NCBI RefSeq assembly: GCF_000504285.1
Contig: NZ_KI632511.1
Span: forward strand, 6,802,154 to 6,866,153
From: Actinospica robiniae DSM 44927
GTDB lineage: Bacteria > Actinomycetota > Actinomycetes > Streptomycetales > Catenulisporaceae
Length of the DNA stretch: 64,000 bases
Direction: 5' to 3'
Part shown: one piece after another, positions 41,128-50,434 of the stretch
Numbering within the stretch: the stretch's first letter is position 1
Layout: each line of letters starts with the position of its first letter
The notes under the pieces: generated by a model
The model's database searches: none
What the model saw: only the letters and a program-made list of their open reading frames with translations
Told to the model about the DNA's origin: nothing
Position numbers and translations under genes: made by a program

Positions 41128-42252
41128 ATGTCCAGTGCGACGACCATCGAGCTCAAGCCCACCACCGAGCCGTTGAGCGAGGCCGAGCGCTCAGCCATCC
41201 TCGCCGATCCCAAGTTCGGTCAGTACTTCACCGACCACATGATCACGATCCGCTACAGCGAGGGTCGTGGCTGGCACTCGGCGGAGCTGCGTCCGTACGG
41301 ACCGATCGAGATCGACCCGGCGACCTCGGTGCTGCACTACGGCCAGGAGGTCTTCGAGGGCCTCAAGGCCTACCGGCAGGCGGACGGCTCGATCGCCTGC
41401 TTCCGCCCCGAGGCCAACGCCGAGCGGATGGCGAACTCGTCGGTCCGGATGGCCATGCCGGTGCTGCCCGAGGAGCTCTTCCTCGCCGCCATCGACGCCC
41501 TCGTCAACCAGGACGTCGACTGGGTGCCGCAGGACCCGGAGAAGTCGCTCTACCTGCGCCCGTTCATGTTCTCCACCGAGGTCGGGCTCGGCGTGAACCG
41601 CCCCTCGTCCGAGTACCTGTTCATGCTGATCGCCTCGCCGGCCGGCTCGTACTTCAGCCCCGGCAAGACCGTCACCGCCTGGATCGGCACCGACTACGTG
41701 CGCGCCGCGCCCGGCGGCACCGGCGAGGCGAAGTGCGGCGGCAACTACGCGGCCTCCTTCCTGGCCCAGGCCCAGGCCGTGGCCGAGGGCTGCGACCAGG
41801 TGTGCTGGCTCGACGCGATCGAGCGCAAGTACATCGAGGAGATGGGCTCGAACAACGTCTTCTTCGTCTACGGCGCCGGTGAGCACGCGAAGCTGTTCAC
41901 CCCCCGCCTGTCCGGCTCGCTGCTGCCCGGCATCACCCGCGACTCGCTGCTCAAGGCCGCCGAGGAGCTCGGCATCCCGGCCGAGGAGGGCCTGATCTCG
42001 GTCGACGAGCTGCGCGAGCACGCCGAGAGCGGCGCGATCACCGAGGCCTTCGGCTCCGGCACCGCGGCCGTGGTCACCCCGATCGGGGGCTTCCGCGGCA
42101 AGGACGGCGCCATCGTCATCGGCGGCGGCGAGGCCGGCCCGGTCACCATGCGGGTGCGCGAGCACCTGCTGGCCATCCAGCACGGCGACCTGCCCGACAC
42201 CCGCGGCTGGCTGCACACCATCGTCCCCGCGCCGGTGCCGGCCGCCGGCTGA
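41128..42252 (+). CDS. ilvE: Branched-chain amino acid aminotransferase
   Basis: IlvE (374 aa) transaminates the branched-chain 2-oxo acids. Class IV signatures are SVLHYGQEVFEGLKAYR, the PLP lysine in GGTGEAKCGGNYAAS, and SNNVFFVYG with the glycine-rich end. The size is typical of the actinobacterial and eukaryotic-like group. AGAGGGA precedes the ATG. Confidence 0.95.
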   Translation: MSSATTIELKPTTEPLSEAERSAILADPKFGQYFTDHMITIRYSEGRGWHSAELRPYGPIEIDPATSVLHYGQEVFEGLKAYRQADGSIACFRPEANAERMANSSVRMAMPVLPEELFLAAIDALVNQDVDWVPQDPEKSLYLRPFMFSTEVGLGVNRPSSEYLFMLIASPAGSYFSPGKTVTAWIGTDYVRAAPGGTGEAKCGGNYAASFLAQAQAVAEGCDQVCWLDAIERKYIEEMGSNNVFFVYGAGEHAKLFTPRLSGSLLPGITRDSLLKAAEELGIPAEEGLISVDELREHAESGAITEAFGSGTAAVVTPIGGFRGKDGAIVIGGGEAGPVTMRVREHLLAIQHGDLPDTRGWLHTIVPAPVPAAG

Positions 42253-42372
42253 GCCCGCGCGCCGCACCAAGCCGGCCTCGTCCCACATGTTGCTCGCGAC
42301 TCGTCCCATCTCAGGACAGGCAATTCACTGGACTGTGCGCCTCCGATCCGCTAGGCAGGAGGCGTGACGGAG

Positions 42373-43692
42373 ATGACCCAGCGCGACGCGGACGGCGTGG
42401 ACGAGGCCGGCCCGGTTCTCGAGACGAGAGTGGCCGAGGCGGCCGTCCCCGCCCAGCGAGGCAAGCCCGCGTCCCTGTGGCGCCACCGCGACTTCATGCT
42501 GCTCTGGAGCGGCCAGACGGTCAGCGACGTCGGCAGCGCGGTGACCATGCTCGCCCTGCCGCTGCTCGCCGTCTCCGTGCTCAAGGCGAGCACCTTCCAG
42601 GTCTCTCTGATCAGCATACTGACGAGCCTGGCCTTCCTGCTGATCTCGCTGCCGGCCGGCGTGATCGTGGACCAGGTGCGCAAGCACGGCCTGATGATGT
42701 GGTGCGACGTGGCGCGGATGGTGCTGCTCGGCTCCATCCCGCTGGCCGGCTGGCTCTGGCATGTGACGCTCTGGCAGATCTACCTCGTGGCCACCCTCGC
42801 CGGCGTCCTCAGCGTGTTCTTCGACGTCTCCTACCAGAGCTACGTCCCGGTGCTGCTCGACGGCGAACAACTGGTCGACGCGAACGGCAAGCTCGGCGCC
42901 ACCAACTCCTTCGCCGGACTCGTCGGCCCGTCCGTCGGCGGCGCCCTGGTCGGCTTCATCGGCGCGGCCAAGGCCATCGCGGCCGACGCCGGCTCCTTCG
43001 CAGCCAGCGCGATCTCGCTCCTGCTCATCCGCACCCACGAGCCCAAGCCGGAGAAGCGGGCCGAGCACGTCACCTTCCGCGCCGCCATGAACGAGGGCCT
43101 GGCCTTCGTGGTCAAGCACCCGATCCTGCGCAAGATCGTGGCCTGCACCGGCACCTCCAACTTCTTCAGCTCCACCGTCGGCGCGGTCGACGTGGTCTTC
43201 CTGGTGCGCGTCCTGCACGCCTCGCCGAGCGTGATCGGCGCGCTGTTCTCGCTGGCCGCGATCGGCGGGGTGATCGGCGGCCTGACCGCGGGCCTGCTCG
43301 GCCGGTGGATCGGCTCGGCCCGGATCATCTGGGTCTCCGTTCTCGTGCCGAGCCCGCTGTTCCTGCTCATGCCGCTGGCCCGGCCCGGCTGGGGCGTGCT
43401 GCTGTTCGCGGTCGGCCTGTTCGCGCAGTTCTTCCTCGCCGTCGTCTACAACACCGCCCAGGTCTCCTACCGCCAGCGCATCTGCCCGCCGCAACTGCTT
43501 GGCCGGATGAACGCCTCGGTGCGCTGGATAGTGTGGGGCACCATGCCGCTCGGCGCGCTGTTCGGCGGCGCCCTCGGCACCTGGATCGGCGTGCGCGAGA
43601 CCATCGCGATCGGCGCCGTCGGCGGCATGCTCTCCGGCCTGTGGGTCTTCTTCTCCCCGCTGAGGCAGCTGCGCGACGTGCCCGCCGAGTGA
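42373..43692 (+). CDS. Major facilitator superfamily transporter (enterobactin-exporter-like type)
   Basis: The 439-aa protein has about 12 membrane segments and resembles MFS_3/EntS-like exporters: LWSGQTVSDVGSAVTMLALPL in the first helix region, LPAGVIVDQVRKHG in the first loop (motif A-like), and QISYRQRICPPQLLGRMNAS-type sequence in the central loop. The substrate is unknown. ATG 42373 is preferred because AGGAGG at 42357-42362 is one base from GTG 42364 but 10 from this ATG. It sits alone between ilvE and cimA. Confidence 0.85.
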   Translation: MTQRDADGVDEAGPVLETRVAEAAVPAQRGKPASLWRHRDFMLLWSGQTVSDVGSAVTMLALPLLAVSVLKASTFQVSLISILTSLAFLLISLPAGVIVDQVRKHGLMMWCDVARMVLLGSIPLAGWLWHVTLWQIYLVATLAGVLSVFFDVSYQSYVPVLLDGEQLVDANGKLGATNSFAGLVGPSVGGALVGFIGAAKAIAADAGSFAASAISLLLIRTHEPKPEKRAEHVTFRAAMNEGLAFVVKHPILRKIVACTGTSNFFSSTVGAVDVVFLVRVLHASPSVIGALFSLAAIGGVIGGLTAGLLGRWIGSARIIWVSVLVPSPLFLLMPLARPGWGVLLFAVGLFAQFFLAVVYNTAQVSYRQRICPPQLLGRMNASVRWIVWGTMPLGALFGGALGTWIGVRETIAIGAVGGMLSGLWVFFSPLRQLRDVPAE

Positions 43693-43768
43693 GGCGGGCC
43701 CGCCCGTACCTATCCCACCTTTCGAGACGCTCTGTCCCGATCGGATCGATGGTGGCAGACTGCCGGGC

Positions 43769-43810
43769 ATGAAGACCCGGAGCATTATTACCGGCAGCGC
43801 ATCGGCATAG
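43769..43810 (+). CDS. cimA leader peptide with Ile-Ile
   Basis: ATG 43769 opens a 13-residue frame MKTRSIITGSASA ending in TAG at 43810. The two adjacent Ile codons are both ATT, rare in this GC-rich genome, and the frame ends 30 bases before a strong T-run terminator. A CAGACT box at 43756-43761 fits a leaderless start. This matches attenuation by isoleucine, the end product that cimA feeds. Confidence 0.7.
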   Translation: MKTRSIITGSASA

Positions 43811-43840
43811 GGCTTTCGCAGTCCGCCGCCGGTGTGCAGA

Positions 43841-43875
43841 CCTCTCGCGTATCGCGAGGGGTTTTGTTGTTTTTC
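43841..43875 (+). terminator. cimA attenuator terminator
   Basis: CCTCTCGCG (43841-43849) pairs with CGCGAGGGG (43853-43861) around TAT, followed by TTTTGTTGTTTTT. It lies between the leader peptide and the cimA start, so it ends transcription before cimA when not prevented from forming. Confidence 0.88.
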
Positions 43876-43908
43876 ACGACCGGTTGCCCACCCGAACGAG
43901 GAGTCAGC

Positions 43909-45486
43909 GTGAACGACAGCTTCCACGTCTATGACACGACGCTGAGAGACGGCGCCCAGCAGGAGGGCCTCGCCCTCTCGGTGGCGGACAAGCTGCTGAT
44001 CGCCCGTCAGCTCGACGGACTCGGGGTCGGGTTCATCGAGGGAGGGTGGCCCGGGGCGATCCCCAAGGACACCGAGTTCTTCCGGCGCGCTCAGACCGAG
44101 CTCGACCTGAAGCACGCGCAGCTGGCCGCGTTCGGCATGACCCGCCGAGCCGACCTGAAGGCCGCCGACGACCCCCAGGTGGCCGCCCTGCGCGATTCCC
44201 GCGCCCCGATCGTCACCCTCGTGGCCAAGGCACACGACCGCCACGTCGAACTCGCCCTGCGCACCACCCTGGACGAGTGCCTGGCCATGGTCAGCGACAC
44301 CGTGCGCCACCTGCGCGCCGAAGGCCAGCGCGTGTTCATCGACGCGGAGCACTTCTTCAACGGCTACCAGGACAATCCCGCCTACGCGCTCGAGTTCGTC
44401 CGCGTCGCCGCCGAGGCCGGCGCCGACCTGATCGCCCTGTGCGACACCAACGGCGGCATGCTCCCGACGGAGCTCGGCGACGTGGTGCGCACCGTGATCG
44501 ACCGCACCGGCGCGCGCGTCGGCATCCACTGCCACGACGACTCCGGCTGCGCCGTGGCCAACTCGCTCGCCGCCATCGAGGCCGGCGCCACGCACGTCCA
44601 GGGCGCCGCGAACGGCTACGGCGAGCGCACCGGCAACGCGAACCTGTTCACCATCGTGGCCAACCTGCAGCTGAAGAAGAACATGCAGGTCGTTCCGCAG
44701 GAATCCCTGGCCGAGATGACCCGGATCGCGCACGCGATCTCCGAAGTGACCAACATCGCCCCGCACACCAAGCAGCCCTATGTCGGCTTCTCCGCGTTCG
44801 CGCACAAGGCCGGCATCCACGCGTCCGCGGTCAAGGCAGACCCGATGCTCTACCAGCACATCGACCCGGCCGTGGTGGGCAACGACATGCGCATGCTGGT
44901 ATCCGAGATGGCCGGCCGCGCCTCGATCGAACTGAAGGGCCGTGAGCTCGGCTACGACCTGTCCGGCAACCGCGACGCGCTGACCCGGATCACCGACCGG
45001 GTCAAGGGCCTCGAGGCCACCGGCCACTCGTTCGAGGCGGCCGACGCCTCGTTCGAACTGCTCATCCTGGACGAGCTGAGCGGCACCGAGCGCCCCGAGT
45101 TCTTCACGGTCGAGGCCTGGCGGGTGATCGTCGAGCAGCGCCAGGACGGCACCCAGGGCTGCGAGGCCACGGTGAAGCTGCACGCCAAGGGAGAGCGGAT
45201 CATCACCGTCGGCGAGGGCAACGGCCCGGTCAACGCCCTCGACACCGCTCTGCGCAACGCGATCGGCCAGCTCTACCCGGAACTCGCGGAGCTGGAGCTG
45301 ACGGACTACAAGGTGCGCATCCTCGAAGGCGACCACGGCACGAACTCCCGCACCCGCGTGCTGATCACCACGAGCGACGGCAAGGACGAGTGGGCGACCG
45401 TCGGTGTGCAGGAGAACATCGTCGCCGCGAGCTGGAACGCGCTGGTCGAGGCCGTGACGTACGGACTGCTGCGGCTCGAGAGCTGA
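43909..45486 (+). CDS. cimA: Citramalate synthase
   Basis: The 525-aa enzyme belongs to the HMGL/LeuA family in its citramalate synthase branch and would condense pyruvate and acetyl-CoA to give citramalate, a threonine-independent route to 2-oxobutyrate and isoleucine. Signatures are YDTTLRDGAQQEG, IHCHDDSGCAVANSLAAIEAG, VQGAANGYGERTGNANL and a C-terminal LeuA-type allosteric domain (GEGNGPVNALDTALRNAI). GTG 43909 follows ACGAGGAG. LeuB in this window can act in the same route. The last bases are nearly repeated after the stop (45506-45531). Confidence 0.9.
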   Translation: MNDSFHVYDTTLRDGAQQEGLALSVADKLLIARQLDGLGVGFIEGGWPGAIPKDTEFFRRAQTELDLKHAQLAAFGMTRRADLKAADDPQVAALRDSRAPIVTLVAKAHDRHVELALRTTLDECLAMVSDTVRHLRAEGQRVFIDAEHFFNGYQDNPAYALEFVRVAAEAGADLIALCDTNGGMLPTELGDVVRTVIDRTGARVGIHCHDDSGCAVANSLAAIEAGATHVQGAANGYGERTGNANLFTIVANLQLKKNMQVVPQESLAEMTRIAHAISEVTNIAPHTKQPYVGFSAFAHKAGIHASAVKADPMLYQHIDPAVVGNDMRMLVSEMAGRASIELKGRELGYDLSGNRDALTRITDRVKGLEATGHSFEAADASFELLILDELSGTERPEFFTVEAWRVIVEQRQDGTQGCEATVKLHAKGERIITVGEGNGPVNALDTALRNAIGQLYPELAELELTDYKVRILEGDHGTNSRTRVLITTSDGKDEWATVGVQENIVAASWNALVEAVTYGLLRLES

Positions 45487-45605
45487 CCCGCGCGGCCGGG
45501 TGGGTGGCTCGAGAGCCGACCCGCCCGGCCGCCGAGGTCCGACGCGTCGGACCCGGTGCCCTTGATGCCGGTCGGCTGCACGCGGCAGCCGCCTAGACTT
45601 AGCTC

Positions 45606-46406
45606 GTGCGTATCGCGAGATTCTCCCTTCCCGACACCGCCGCCGACGCCGGGGCCGTGCGCTTCGGCATCGTCGAAGGCGACCCGGAGCAGCCCGAGGC
45701 GATGGTCATCGCCGAACTCGACGGCCACCCCTTCACCCCCGAGCCCCAGACCACCGGCCGGGCCTGGCCGCTCGCGGACGTGCGCCTGCTCGCCCCCGTC
45801 CTGCCCAGCAAGATCGTCGCGGTCGGCCGCAACTACGCCGACCACGCCAAGGAGCTCGGCAACGAGGTCCCGGCCGTGCCGCTGACCTTCCTCAAGCCCT
45901 CCACCAGCGTGATCGGCCCGAACGAGACGATCGCCTACCCGAGCTTCTCCCAGGACGTGCAGCACGAGGCCGAGCTCGCGATCGTCATCGGCCGGCTGTG
46001 CAGCCAGGTACCGCGCGAGCGGGTGCGCGAGGTCATTCTCGGCTACACCTGCGCCAACGACGTCACCGCGCGCGACGCGCAGAAGGCCGAGGGCCAGTGG
46101 GCCCGGGCCAAGGGCTTCGACACCTCCTGCCCGCTCGGCCCGTGGATCGAGACCGAGCTGGACCCGAGCGACCTGGCCGTGACCTGCACCGTCAACGACG
46201 AGCTCAGGCAAGCCGGCCGCACCGGCCAGATGATGCGCGGGGTGGAGGAGCTGGTCGCCTTCATCTCCGAGGCGCTCACCCTGCTGCCCGGCGACGTCAT
46301 CCTCACCGGCACCCCCGCCGGCGTCGGCCCGATGAACGTCGGCGACCGGGTCTCGGTCAGCGTCGAGGGCATCGGCACCCTGACGAACCGGATCGTGAAG
46401 CGCTAG
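45606..46406 (+). CDS. Fumarylacetoacetate hydrolase family protein
   Basis: The 266-aa protein has the FAH fold: KIVAVGRNYADHAKELG, the metal ligands in QHEAELAIVIGR and GYTCANDVTARDAQ, and ILTGTPAGVGPM. Members cleave or decarboxylate fumarylpyruvate-like diketo acids; the exact substrate is not clear. GTG 45606 is exactly 7 bases after the TAGACT box at 45594-45599, a textbook leaderless start. It lies upstream of gltX as in Streptomyces. Confidence 0.88.
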   Translation: MRIARFSLPDTAADAGAVRFGIVEGDPEQPEAMVIAELDGHPFTPEPQTTGRAWPLADVRLLAPVLPSKIVAVGRNYADHAKELGNEVPAVPLTFLKPSTSVIGPNETIAYPSFSQDVQHEAELAIVIGRLCSQVPRERVREVILGYTCANDVTARDAQKAEGQWARAKGFDTSCPLGPWIETELDPSDLAVTCTVNDELRQAGRTGQMMRGVEELVAFISEALTLLPGDVILTGTPAGVGPMNVGDRVSVSVEGIGTLTNRIVKR

Positions 46407-46497
46407 TCCGGACGGCCCGGCCGGGCCCGGCCACCCCCTTGATTCGACGCTCGCACCCGGGGCGCGACCGAATGCGAAGTAGAACGGTATTGGAAAC

Positions 46498-48186
46498 GTG
46501 AGCATCGACACCTCAAAGCTCGACAACAGCGTCCGGGTCAGATTCCCCCCGTCCCCGACCGGAGACCCGCACGTGGGCCTGGTCCGCTCGGCGCTGTTCA
46601 ACTACGCCTTCGCCCGGCACTACGGCGGCAAGCTGGTGCTGCGGATCGAGGACACCGACGCCGCGCGCAACACCGAGGAGTCCTACCAGGCGATCCTGCA
46701 GACCCTGCGGTGGATGGGCCTGGAGTGGGACGAAGGCCCCGAGGTCGGCGGCGAGCACGGTCCGTACCGCCAGTCCGAGCGCGGCGAGATCTACCAGGAG
46801 ACGGCCGCCCGGCTGAAGGAGGGCGGCTTCGCCTACCCGTGCTACTGCACCGCGGAGGAGCTCGAGGCGGCGCGCGAGCGGGCGAAGGAGGAGAAGCGCA
46901 ACCCCGGATACGAGGGCACCTGCCGCAACCTGACGGCGGACCAGATCGCCGCGTACGAGGCTGACGGCCGCACGCACGTGCTGCGCTTCCGCATGCCGGA
47001 CCGTCAGATCGCGTGGAACGACCTGGTGCGCGGCGAGATCTCCTTCGAGGCCGAGAACGTCCCGGACTACCCCCTGCTGCGCGCCGACGGCTCCCCGCTC
47101 TACGCGCTGACGAACCCGGTCGACGACGCGATGATGGCCATCAGCCACGTCCTGCGCGGCGAAGACCTCCTGCCGTCGACGCCCCGTCAGATCCCGCTGC
47201 ACGAAGCGCTGGTCGAGCTCGGCGTCTCGAAGCGGGTCCCGGAGTTCGGCCACCTGCCCTTCGTCATGGGCGAGGGGAACAAGAAGCTGTCCAAGCGCGA
47301 CCCGCAGGCGAGCTTCAGCTTCTACCCGAGGACGGGCTACCTGCCCGAGGGCGTGCTGAACTACCTGGCGCTGCTCGGCTGGTCCCTCGGCAACGACGAG
47401 GAGATCTTCACCAAGGAAGACCTGGTCGCTGGCTTCGACGGGACGAGGATCAACTCGAGCCCGGCGCGCTTCGACCTGAAGAAGTGCGAGGCGATCAACG
47501 CCGTCCACCTGCGCAAGCTGGAGACGCAGGACCTCGCGAAGCGGATCCTGCCCTTCCTCGATCGGGAGGGCCTGCTCCTCGGCGGCGAGGACGGCCACCT
47601 CGCCGACGACGCGGAGTGGCGCACCCTGCTCGCGGCGACCCCGCTGGTGCAGGAGCGGATGACGGTGCTGTCGGAGGCCGTGCCGATGCTCGGCTTCCTG
47701 TTCACCGGCGACGGGACGGACCGCCGGCACAAGTTCCAGGTCAACGAGGATGACGCGGCGAAGGTCCTGACGGCCGACGCGTGGCCCGCCCTCGCCGCCG
47801 CCACGGCGGCGCTCGAGGCGATCGGCGTGGACGGCGAGGGCAGCGCGGAGGCGGCCGCCGACGCGGGCGGTTCGGCGCCGTCGCCGTCCGTGTCCGCCGG
47901 CTCCGCCCAGTCGCCCCACCTGCCGCAGTCGGCGCAGGTGTCCGAGTCGGCCGAGGCGCAGTGGACGACCCAGGCGATCGACGACGCGCTGCGCGCCGCG
48001 CTGATCGAAGGCCTCGGTCTGAAGCCGAAGAACGCGTTCACCCCGATCCGCGTGGCCATCACCGGCCGCCGCGTCTCCCCGCCGCTCTTCGAGTCGATCG
48101 AGCTCCTCGGCCGCGACCGCGCCCTGGCGCGCCTCCGCGCCGCCACCGCCCGCGCCCGCGCCGCCGCCTCCGCAGCGGTGTCGTAG
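46498..48186 (+). CDS. gltX: Glutamyl-tRNA synthetase
   Basis: GltX (562 aa) charges tRNA-Glu and, with gatCAB present, presumably also tRNA-Gln. Class I motifs are PPSPTGDPHVGL (HIGH-type) near residue 18 and KKLSKRD (KMSKS-type) near 262. The protein is about 60 residues longer than usual because of an Ala/Ser/Pro/Gly-rich segment (about residues 440-485) inside the anticodon-binding region. No frameshift is needed. The start is GTG 46498. Confidence 0.95.
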   Translation: MSIDTSKLDNSVRVRFPPSPTGDPHVGLVRSALFNYAFARHYGGKLVLRIEDTDAARNTEESYQAILQTLRWMGLEWDEGPEVGGEHGPYRQSERGEIYQETAARLKEGGFAYPCYCTAEELEAARERAKEEKRNPGYEGTCRNLTADQIAAYEADGRTHVLRFRMPDRQIAWNDLVRGEISFEAENVPDYPLLRADGSPLYALTNPVDDAMMAISHVLRGEDLLPSTPRQIPLHEALVELGVSKRVPEFGHLPFVMGEGNKKLSKRDPQASFSFYPRTGYLPEGVLNYLALLGWSLGNDEEIFTKEDLVAGFDGTRINSSPARFDLKKCEAINAVHLRKLETQDLAKRILPFLDREGLLLGGEDGHLADDAEWRTLLAATPLVQERMTVLSEAVPMLGFLFTGDGTDRRHKFQVNEDDAAKVLTADAWPALAAATAALEAIGVDGEGSAEAAADAGGSAPSPSVSAGSAQSPHLPQSAQVSESAEAQWTTQAIDDALRAALIEGLGLKPKNAFTPIRVAITGRRVSPPLFESIELLGRDRALARLRAATARARAAASAAVS

Positions 48187-48271
48187 CGGCGTAGCGGCCT
48201 AGGGCAGCCGGCTGACCGCCCGCTGCGTACAGCTCGGCTCCGCTCCGAGCCGCTTTGGGCCTCTTCGGGCG

Positions 48272-48310
48272 CTCCGGGCCGAAGACGACAAGTCCGTCTT
48301 CGGCCCGGAG
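48272..48310 (+). terminator. Terminator after gltX
   Basis: CTCCGGGCCGAAGACG (48272-48287) and CGTCTTCGGCCCGGAG (48295-48310) form a perfect 16-bp stem with a 7-base loop, 85 bases past gltX. The rest of 48187-48406 holds no gene I can support. Confidence 0.8.
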
Positions 48311-48406
48311 AGGCGGGCTGCTCCGCGGCGCTGCGGTCACTGTGCGTCATCTCAACCCCGCCTGCCGCACATCCGCCCTTCGGTCCACGCGAGTTGAACT
48401 AACTGA

Positions 48407-48436
48407 TTTGGGCCACCGGGCGCCGCCCGCTATAGT
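48407..48436 (+). promoter_or_regulatory. tRNA-Gln promoter
   Basis: TTTGGG (48407-48412) and TATAGT (48431-48436), 18 bases apart, resemble the tRNA-Glu promoter at 53214-53244. A CCGGAAAG stretch (48459-48466) in the leader is also shared with that gene. Confidence 0.6.
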
Positions 48437-48478
48437 TATCTACGCAGCGACCGGGCAACCGGAAAGACTGCACGCCAA

Positions 48479-48550
48479 TGGGGTATGGTGTAATTGGCAA
48501 CACGACAGATTCTGGCTCTGTTGTTCTAGGTTCGAGTCCTGGTACCCCAG
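48479..48550 (+). tRNA. tRNA-Gln (CTG anticodon)
   Basis: A 72-base cloverleaf: acceptor TGGGGTA pairs with TACCCCA (48543-48549), discriminator G, anticodon stem ACAGA/TCTGT around loop TTCTGGC giving anticodon CTG, and T arm with GGTTCGAGTCC. The CCA end is not encoded. Confidence 0.95.
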
Positions 48551-48689
48551 CTTGTGGGCGTATCGCTTAGGCGATACGCCCGTTTTGCTTTTCCGGGCCG
48601 GGCCGGCGATCGCCTCGGTCCCGCGCTCCTTACGCTCGTTTGGCTTAGGCGGCGGGCGCGAAGCACCGGATCAGGCCGAAGATCTCCCT

Positions 48690-50315
48690 ATGGAGACGGA
48701 CGGGCCGCCGCGACGGGAGACGGAGTCGGGATCCGGGCGTAGCGACCGCGGCCGTTCTTCGGACGGACGTGGCGGTGCCAGCGGAGGCGGGGCTGCTTTC
48801 GGGCCGCGCGGAACGGGTCCCGGGCGTTGGCGGGGGCGGCGGGGACGTGAGAAGTGGTCCATACGCAAGAGGCTCATCGTCTGGTGCAGCAGCGCGCTCG
48901 CCGGCATCATCGTGCTCGGCGCGTCGACGTTCATGCTGGTCTGGAATCACCTGAACGGCAACATCAGGACCGAGTGGGCCAACCTGAAGCCGTCGGCCAT
49001 GAACGGCAAGCAGGACGTCCTGTTCATAGGTTCCGACTCGCGGGCGGGGGCCAACGAGGCGCTCGGCGGCGGCACCGTCGACGGGGCGCGGTCGGACACG
49101 ACGATGGTCTTCGACAGTCCGGCCGACCGGCACAAGGGCACCGAGGTCTCGATCCCGAGGGACTCGATGGTGCAGATCCCCAGCTGCACGGGCGCCGGCG
49201 GGCAGACCGTGTCGGCGACATACGGGATGTTCAACTCCGCGTTCACCTCCGGCGGCGCGCCCTGCACCGTCCGCACAGTGGAGAGCCTGACCAGCCTGTC
49301 GCTCACCCATTTCATCGTGGTCGACTTCGAGGGCGTCGTCGGCGTCGTCAACGCGCTCGGCGGCGTGAAGGTATGCGTGAAGCAGCCGATAAAAGACCGC
49401 GACTCCGGCCTCAATCTCCCCGCCGGCACGACGACGCTCAACGGCCAGCAGGCACTCGCCTTCGTGCGGGTGCGGCACGCGGTCGGCGACGGCTCGGACT
49501 TGGAGCGCATCCAGCGTCAGCAGTACTTCATCGACCAGCTCTCGTCTCAGGTACGTGCAGCCGGCCTGCTCACCGACCCCGTCAAGCTCTACAAGGTCCT
49601 CAACGCCGCGACCAGCGCCATTCAGGCCGACCCCGGCCTCGGCACGGTCAGCGACCTGTACGGTCTCGCCCAGACGCTCAACTCCATTCCCTCCGGCAAG
49701 ATGACGTACGTGACGGTGCCCAACACGCCGTTCCCGGACGACCCGGACCGCGTCGTGTGGAGCGAGCCCGCGGCGACCAAGTTGTGGGACGGCCTGATCA
49801 ACGAGCCGAAGTCGGCCACCGCCACGTCCGGCAGCGCGGCACTCGGCCTGCGCCCGGGCATCGGCGGGCACGACATCGCGAACTGGGGCATCAACGGCCA
49901 AGCGCCGCTCGATCCCGCCGCCCGGGCAGCCGTTCCCGGCCCCAACATCGGCCCGCTGGGCACTCCGGTCTTCGGACCGATGCCGATGACCCCGCCGATG
50001 TCGGCGCCCGGCTCGACGCAAGCAATGTCGTACGTCGAGGCTTACCTCGGCGCAGGCAGTCAGCCCGCGCCGCGGACGGCTGGGCCGAGCGAGGCGATGG
50101 ACGACGTGCGCGCCGCCGAGTCGGTTGGCGCATTCGAGAGCCTGATGCGGCTCGCCCTGATGGCGGACGCCCCCAGCGACGCGATGAACGCGTCGGCCCA
50201 GTCGGGCGCATCGGAGACTTCCGGCACATCCGACATGCCGTCGGGCAGCTCCACCACCGGCCCGGCGGCCGGCACCGCGACGCCCGGCGGCGTGGACACC
50301 TGCCCGGTCAGCTGA
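48690..50315 (+). CDS. LytR-CpsA-Psr family cell-wall ligase
   Basis: The 541-aa protein has a disordered basic, Gly/Arg-rich N-terminus, one membrane segment near residues 75-97 (RLIVWCSSALAGIIVLGAS) and an LCP domain: VLFIGSDSRAG, GARSDTTMVF, VSIPRDSMVQIP, LGGVKVCV and ALAFVRVRHAVGDGSDLERIQRQQ, with the conserved Arg and Asp residues. LCP enzymes attach polymers such as teichoic acid or arabinogalactan to peptidoglycan outside the membrane. A long Pro/Ala/Gly/Ser tail of about 180 residues follows. ATG 48690 is chosen as the first start after the tRNA. Confidence 0.88.
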   Translation: METDGPPRRETESGSGRSDRGRSSDGRGGASGGGAAFGPRGTGPGRWRGRRGREKWSIRKRLIVWCSSALAGIIVLGASTFMLVWNHLNGNIRTEWANLKPSAMNGKQDVLFIGSDSRAGANEALGGGTVDGARSDTTMVFDSPADRHKGTEVSIPRDSMVQIPSCTGAGGQTVSATYGMFNSAFTSGGAPCTVRTVESLTSLSLTHFIVVDFEGVVGVVNALGGVKVCVKQPIKDRDSGLNLPAGTTTLNGQQALAFVRVRHAVGDGSDLERIQRQQYFIDQLSSQVRAAGLLTDPVKLYKVLNAATSAIQADPGLGTVSDLYGLAQTLNSIPSGKMTYVTVPNTPFPDDPDRVVWSEPAATKLWDGLINEPKSATATSGSAALGLRPGIGGHDIANWGINGQAPLDPAARAAVPGPNIGPLGTPVFGPMPMTPPMSAPGSTQAMSYVEAYLGAGSQPAPRTAGPSEAMDDVRAAESVGAFESLMRLALMADAPSDAMNASAQSGASETSGTSDMPSGSSTTGPAAGTATPGGVDTCPVS

Positions 50316-50434
50316 GCTGGTTCGCGAAGCGGGGTCTAGCAGGCGCAGGCGCAGGCGACGGCAAGGGCCCCGCAGGCCGGCCGGCTTCGCGCCGTCCAAC
50401 CCGCAGGGCCCTGAGTCGCTCGGTCCGCGTGCGG

